Assembly (NCBI GenBank): GCA_021030905.1
Contig: JAGFMI010000023.1
Coordinates: 588,431-652,430, forward strand
Reading direction: 5' to 3'
Origin: Pyrenula massariospora
Lineage: Eukaryota; Ascomycota; Eurotiomycetes; Pyrenulales; Pyrenulaceae
Length of the DNA: 64,000 nucleotides
Shown here: piece by piece, positions 60,101 to 64,000 of the stretch
Numbering within the stretch: the first letter of the stretch is position 1
Layout: each line of letters starts with the position of its first letter
Made by a program: the position numbers and the translations under genes
The notes under the pieces: model-generated
Databases searched by the model: none
What the model was told of the DNA's origin: nothing
Seen by the model: only the letters and a program-made list of their open reading frames with translations

Positions 60101-60451
60101 CATCAGGGCTGATTGAGGGGGAGGGTCAGTACTTACCTACCACGCCTGTGCGACCGACTATTCAGTCTGAACAGACTCAATTTCTGTCTGAGCTGGATGA
60201 GTACTCTGTGTTTCTGGCAGCTGGACTAGGTCGGTCATTACCTCTGTCAGTTGTCTTGGTACCTCAATCTCGTAGGTCTCATCCCCTTCCTGGGTCAGGA
60301 TCCGGTCAGGATAGGGTGTCTTATAAGATGCTGTCTACTAGAGCCGAAGACTTACCTGGATAGTGAAGTTACCAGTTCCAAACTTGGTTAAAAGAAGACT
60401 TCGAAGGTCTCCTAGCTTGATATAGCGGTTTGGGATTGATTGACGCTCCAT
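57185..60451 (-). CDS. Tandem kinase-pseudokinase protein
   Basis: My model: 60451-60356, 60289-60242, 60029-59478 and 59422-57185, 977 residues. After an N-terminal region (ERQSIPNRYIKLGDLRSLL, YEIEVPRQLTE) comes a kinase: EEPVGRGSMGSAWRVEL, VIRKQIECAKGHDM, HLKHPNIVQLYCSY, HHDLAPRNILIHGDQFLLAD, DFGLSSL, GSYVAPEC, ASDIWSFGCILSEVL. The C-terminal third is a second, degenerate kinase fold of the type seen in fungal HeLo/prion-inhibition proteins: VGWLHRNLHSMNVLFF (HRN for HRD), ILGFARSR (no DFG), KYQHPKYLVEGERYREEF, YYSVGMLLLEIGLW. The exon 2 to 3 junction is unclear: the strongest donor (GTAAGTACTGAC at 60136) would leave TAG at 60137-60139 and 60158-60160, while a donor at 60241 skips both with a 212-base intron. 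So the N-terminus may be nonsense-hit; the kinase parts are intact. Confidence 0.78.
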
Positions 60452-61080
60452 CGCGAAGCATGGAGTTTGAATTTGAGAGGATTATAACAAGCAGGGACCG
60501 TGCACGACTCCACGTCCTCAAGGCAGATAACTAGGCTAACACCGCCCTTGCCCGCTTGGCCAGCATGGCCCTCCGCCAAGACCAAAATGACGCATTCTAT
60601 GGTAAACAGAGCCAAGGCCTGGCTAACCCATTTCCAATCAACGTCTTCCACGTTGGCAATTTGTCATCTAATTCTCTTCCACACCGGGAGTGAGCCACAC
60701 TCGTTTCTCGTAAGTGACTGAGTATTCATTGGAGCCTAGACCAAGGAGAGTAGCAATTGGTCTTTACCTCCCTGCCCCGGCAGCCTTGAAACGCTCCAGG
60801 TCCCTCCTTCTGACGCGGCCTGAGTTTTTGGCGCGTTTTTAGCGATCTATGATTGGTTGAACTACCTCAAGCCTCGATTTTTTGTGGTGTCCAATCAGCT
60901 CTGTTCCCTTCGAGACTTTTTCTACAATAGAAATCCCAGAAAATCTCCGAAAGCAGGGTGCGTTCTACATGTAATTTACACTCTTGCCTTCGTCAAAGTG
61001 AAATCGCTTGAGGGTTGGGACACATTTTGGAGAGCTAATATCGCGAAAGCTTGTGGTTTTCTCTATCCGACGCACGCGCC
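60452..61080. other. Divergent intergenic region
   Basis: About 630 bases between the kinase-pseudokinase gene and the CorA-like gene, which point away from each other; could hold both promoters. No other gene seen. Confidence 0.45.
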
Positions 61081-62938
61081 ATGCAGAGCTTCAACCAAGA
61101 TGCATTGCATCTCTCGGGGAAAGGATATCCTGTGAATATTGATTGCTATGCACCTCTGGGTGAGGATCGTCGGCTATGTGACGAGGCATTAAGCAAAAAT
61201 TCGCCAAAACTCTTCCAGATCTCTGGTGGAGGCGTCGATGTCCTGAGGCAGACTAGACACAGCGGTAGAGAATCCGGCCGCTTCAGTGATAGATCTGTGT
61301 CTAACAGAAGGTTCAGAAACACAGAAATTGCTGTGTGATCGTTATTCTCTTACGAGCAGGGATGTTGAAATGAAAGGCATTCTCGAGGTAAGACTCGCGA
61401 ATATAGTCCGAATGAGTGACGCAGCATATACAATTAACAAAGTAGTTGCAAGGAGCCTCACGTGAACATATTATACTGTGAGTTTATATAACTGACAATC
61501 AAGATTCATCATACCCGTGATTCTACATTAGCTGCTACTCACCTTTAGTAGTATAGTCCAACCAGTCTTTTCGTGGAGTCAACTATCGATTACTGAGCTC
61601 GCTTTCAGAAATTTACTCGCTGACTTGCGTGTCTTCACACCCTTTCTACACGTTGTTCATGCCTTTGGCAAAAAGACGAGCGACAAGCAACGAGCCAGAG
61701 ATCTGGCATACTACCACTTTCAACAGGGTTCAGCATATGGTTCGTTCGACGAAGTCATGTATCCTCAGAGGGCCTCTGACGTTTCAGGAGACAGAGTTTT
61801 GTTACAACATCCGATATTTTGAACTGAATGGAAGACAAAGGGGCAGTCCATGGTCACTTCGACAGACCGGCGTCTATCAAAAATGCCCGTCTAATAGGCA
61901 GGCTACGTGGCTTCTGCTTAACTGTTCAGACTACCTCAGCGACCGGGTCTCGACTGCGCTTCGTGACGAACGCAGCCAGAACTTTGGAATCTGCGCGGCA
62001 TCTTTACTTCTGCCACACCTCTTCATTGTATCTGCAGCGACCAGAAATTGGGAGTTGTATGTTGAAAGTCTGCGCCAGAAACTTATGGGATTCGTAAGTA
62101 TATTACTGTTCCCTTATAAAGCAAGCCTTTGATTTACGGGTTAAGGAGGCAAGAGCGCACCTAGCTCGTTTTAAAGATAAGGATACGGATGGCCATGAGA
62201 TTTTGTTTGCCGACTTCCAAAGAATCATACAGCTTAGTGACACTCTCGCTATGGTAACATCTATTATCAAGGGGCAGGCAGGAGTCGTGGCTCGGTGCAT
62301 TGCTCTGCACAAAAGACCAGCAATACCGGAGCTCGAGCGATGTGACTGCGATATAATGAGTGCTCTTGAGACGTTAAATGCTGATATCCGGCACTACCTT
62401 GACACTGTAACAGTTTTGTCGCTCACAACTTCGAAAATAACGCAAATGGTAAGCGTTGCCGTTATTGACCTATATCGCATTGCTGATACTACGGCAGCTC
62501 TCCACGGTACTTGCAACTCGGGCGAACGACCAATTGCAGGCCACTGTGGCTCCTTTTCAGAACGCAATCACCGAATTGCGGCAGCAATCCCAATCTGCAA
62601 ATCTAAATATCGGCAACTTGCTACAAGTCAGTAGAGAAGGATATAAAGATGCTTCGAAGTTGAAGGTTCTGGCCCAAGCCGCAACTTTGTTCCTCCCAGC
62701 ATCACTGATCGCCGTAACTTAGCACGCCCAAAATCATTTACATGTAGCTAATGATTAATAGTCTCTTTTTGATTCGAGTCTGATCAAAGGTCCCAATAAC
62801 AAAATATCACACGTGGCGCTCTATTTTGCAATTACGCTTCCTCTCCTACTAGCCACGCTGTCACTCCTTATTCTTCTCGACAGGGGCTTGCCTAGAACCA
62901 CCTGGCTTCACCAATTCTACAGGAGCCTGACAAGATGA
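61081..62938 (+). pseudogene. CorA-like Mg2+-transporter-fold protein, frameshifted
   Basis: Fungal CorA-like protein of a kind frequent in ascomycete subtelomeres. Start ATG 61081 (NIDCYAPLGEDRRLCDEAL, SPKLFQISGGGVDVL), then after a one-base shift near 61246 TAVENPAASVIDLCLTEGSE. Next WSQLSITELAFRNLLADLRV and VFTPFLHVVHAFGKK (from about 61590), another shift near 61790, TEFCYNIRYFELNGR and PWSLRQTGVYQKCPSNRQAT. Clean introns follow at 62094-62145, 62449-62497 and 62714-62761, giving LFADFQRIIQLSDTLAMVTS, LEVDAS-like coiled region QLQATVAPFQNAITELRQQS, AATLFLPASLIA, FDSSLIKGPNN and the membrane helix ALYFAITLPLLLATLSLLIL before DRGLPRTTWLHQF. The GMN pore motif of true CorA is absent, as usual in this fungal group. 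The 5' half is damaged; the 3' half is clean. Confidence 0.8.
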
Positions 62939-63479
62939 GACACAGCAGCATTTCACTCAAGAGCCACCAAAGCACCATCGCTGACAAAGAGATCATTAAA
63001 AAGTAACATGGTTGGCCGTGGCTTTCCAAGGGACGTACCTGTACCGTACATACGGTATTTCAAGGGACTGGTTGCACATATGAGCTGTTCAACTATAGAG
63101 AATCACCAAAGAGCTGGAGTGATACGAATCAAGATTTTGTTGTATGTGGAGGTGGTGTCACGGCATATTCGCTCGAGCAGGGGACGGATAAAGACAACCA
63201 TTTACGTGATCAGGAACAATTTTCCGTTGAAATACTTCGGACCAGAAGCGCCGTGGTAGATTTCGTCCGTAAGTTGTTAGCGACACCTTCACGAAGTACA
63301 TTAAAGTATCTGGATCAGCCCTCCAACCTCTTCCTATGTATTTCCACTGAGACAAGAGAGTTAAATATGGAATCTATTCAAAGGTAGCCGCCTCTTTAAT
63401 GCCGTAAGAAGATGCCGACTATTTAATCATTCTACAATTTATACCGTGCCGAAACATATTCTATATTTAGACGGCGAAA
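62939..63479. other. Subtelomeric intergenic, no gene seen
   Basis: Follows the CorA-like gene. Two short frames on opposite strands (63008-63259, 63158-63355) show no family feature. Confidence 0.5.
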
Positions 63480-63925
63480 TGGGTTGGATTGAGTGATCCA
63501 AGGATCCTTATTAATTCAATCTAGATGAATTTTAGATTTTTTTAAAATTATAAATAATCTATTAGATAATTCAATCTATAAATTAAGTTATTTAATAAGC
63601 TAGTAAAACTAATTAATAAAAATAATAAAAATTAAAACTTACTATTTATTATGTAGTATTATACGGTAGGTTGGTCTTTACGTGATTACGAAGCTGACAG
63701 TATATATAGAATATTATTGTAAGGGAACGGCTTTGATAACAGCTGTTGGTGGCACAATGTTACTAATATTTTACTATAGAAAGCTAGAATAAGGGTTATA
63801 TACGTTTACAGTTAATGGTGGGGTAGGTTATAACTTAATTTTAATTTTAATTATTCAATTGAAATTAAGTATTCGTATAAGTATTATAATATTAGTTTTT
63901 TTTTAAAATTTCTATAAATTTTTAT
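63480..63925. repeat. AT-rich telomere-adjacent segment
   Basis: About 445 bases with long A/T runs (TTATTAATTCAATC, AATAAAAATAATAAAAATT) and isolated GC islands such as AAGGGAACGGCTTTGATAAC. It borders the telomere directly. Likely subtelomeric repeat sequence with RIP-like decay; no array unit is evident by eye. Confidence 0.6.
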
Positions 63926-64000
63926 TTAGGGTTAGGGTTAGGGTTAGGGTTAGGGTTAGGGTTAGGGTTAGGGTTAGGGTTAGGGTTAGGGTTAGGGTTA
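63926..64000 (+). repeat. Telomere, (TTAGGG)n
   Basis: 75 bases of uninterrupted TTAGGG: twelve full units plus TTA, to the last base of the window. The G-rich strand runs 5' to 3' toward the end, as expected of a right-hand chromosome end. The true array may be longer. Confidence 0.99.

Noticed and set aside
36668-60160. TAG/TAA reassigned to Gln in this organism
   Set aside because: Intact genes in the same window end at TAG, TAA and TGA and contain none internally; broken genes also carry frameshifts, so mutation is the simpler explanation.

Overview
The window is the right-hand end of a filamentous ascomycete (Pezizomycotina) chromosome. It ends in twelve and a half perfect TTAGGG repeats (63926-64000). 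Most genes have short introns of about 35-115 bases with GT..AG borders and visible CTRAY branch points, one 23-nt exon splits a zinc motif, and the families are typically fungal (Zn2Cys6 regulator, TRP-like ML-domain channel, questin-oxidase-like protein, CorA-like subtelomeric protein, kinase/TPR signalling proteins). I cannot name the species; the gene mix would fit Leotiomycetes or Dothideomycetes.

Layout. Positions 1-35 kb look like ordinary chromosome arm with intact, well-spaced genes: glucosamine-6-phosphate acetyltransferase (GNA1), a second GNAT acetyltransferase, a TRP/flavin-carrier-like membrane protein, a Zn2Cys6 transcription factor, an EutQ-like cupin, a pyridoxamine-oxidase-like flavoprotein, a secreted BPL_N amidotransferase-like protein, a secreted double-psi beta-barrel protein, a secreted protein of unknown function and a small protein with two NPTLLGDP repeats. 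Several gaps of 1-4 kb hold no gene that I can support.

From about 35.6 kb to the telomere the character changes. An alcohol-dehydrogenase-like gene, a questin-oxidase-like gene, a salicylate-hydroxylase-type FAD monooxygenase, a metallopeptidase-like secreted protein, a long gene of unknown family (48.2-49.8 kb) and a CorA-like gene next to the telomere are all recognisable but interrupted. Nearly all in-frame stops are TAG or TAA where Gln (CAG/CAA) would fit, which suggests C-to-T mutation at CpA such as mild repeat-induced point mutation (RIP). An AT-rich block (52.98-53.77 kb) and an AT-rich subtelomeric segment (63.48-63.93 kb) fit the same process.

Among the wrecks sit genes that still look usable: a Mid2/WSC-like cysteine-rich membrane protein, a small PAN/Apple-like secreted protein, and two large genes read toward the centromere, one encoding a kinase fused to Sel1 and kinesin-light-chain-type TPR repeats, the other a kinase followed by a pseudokinase. 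The two kinase genes are adjacent and on the same strand; with the CorA-like gene they form the most interesting part of the window, possibly a signalling or self/non-self recognition module, though that is inference.
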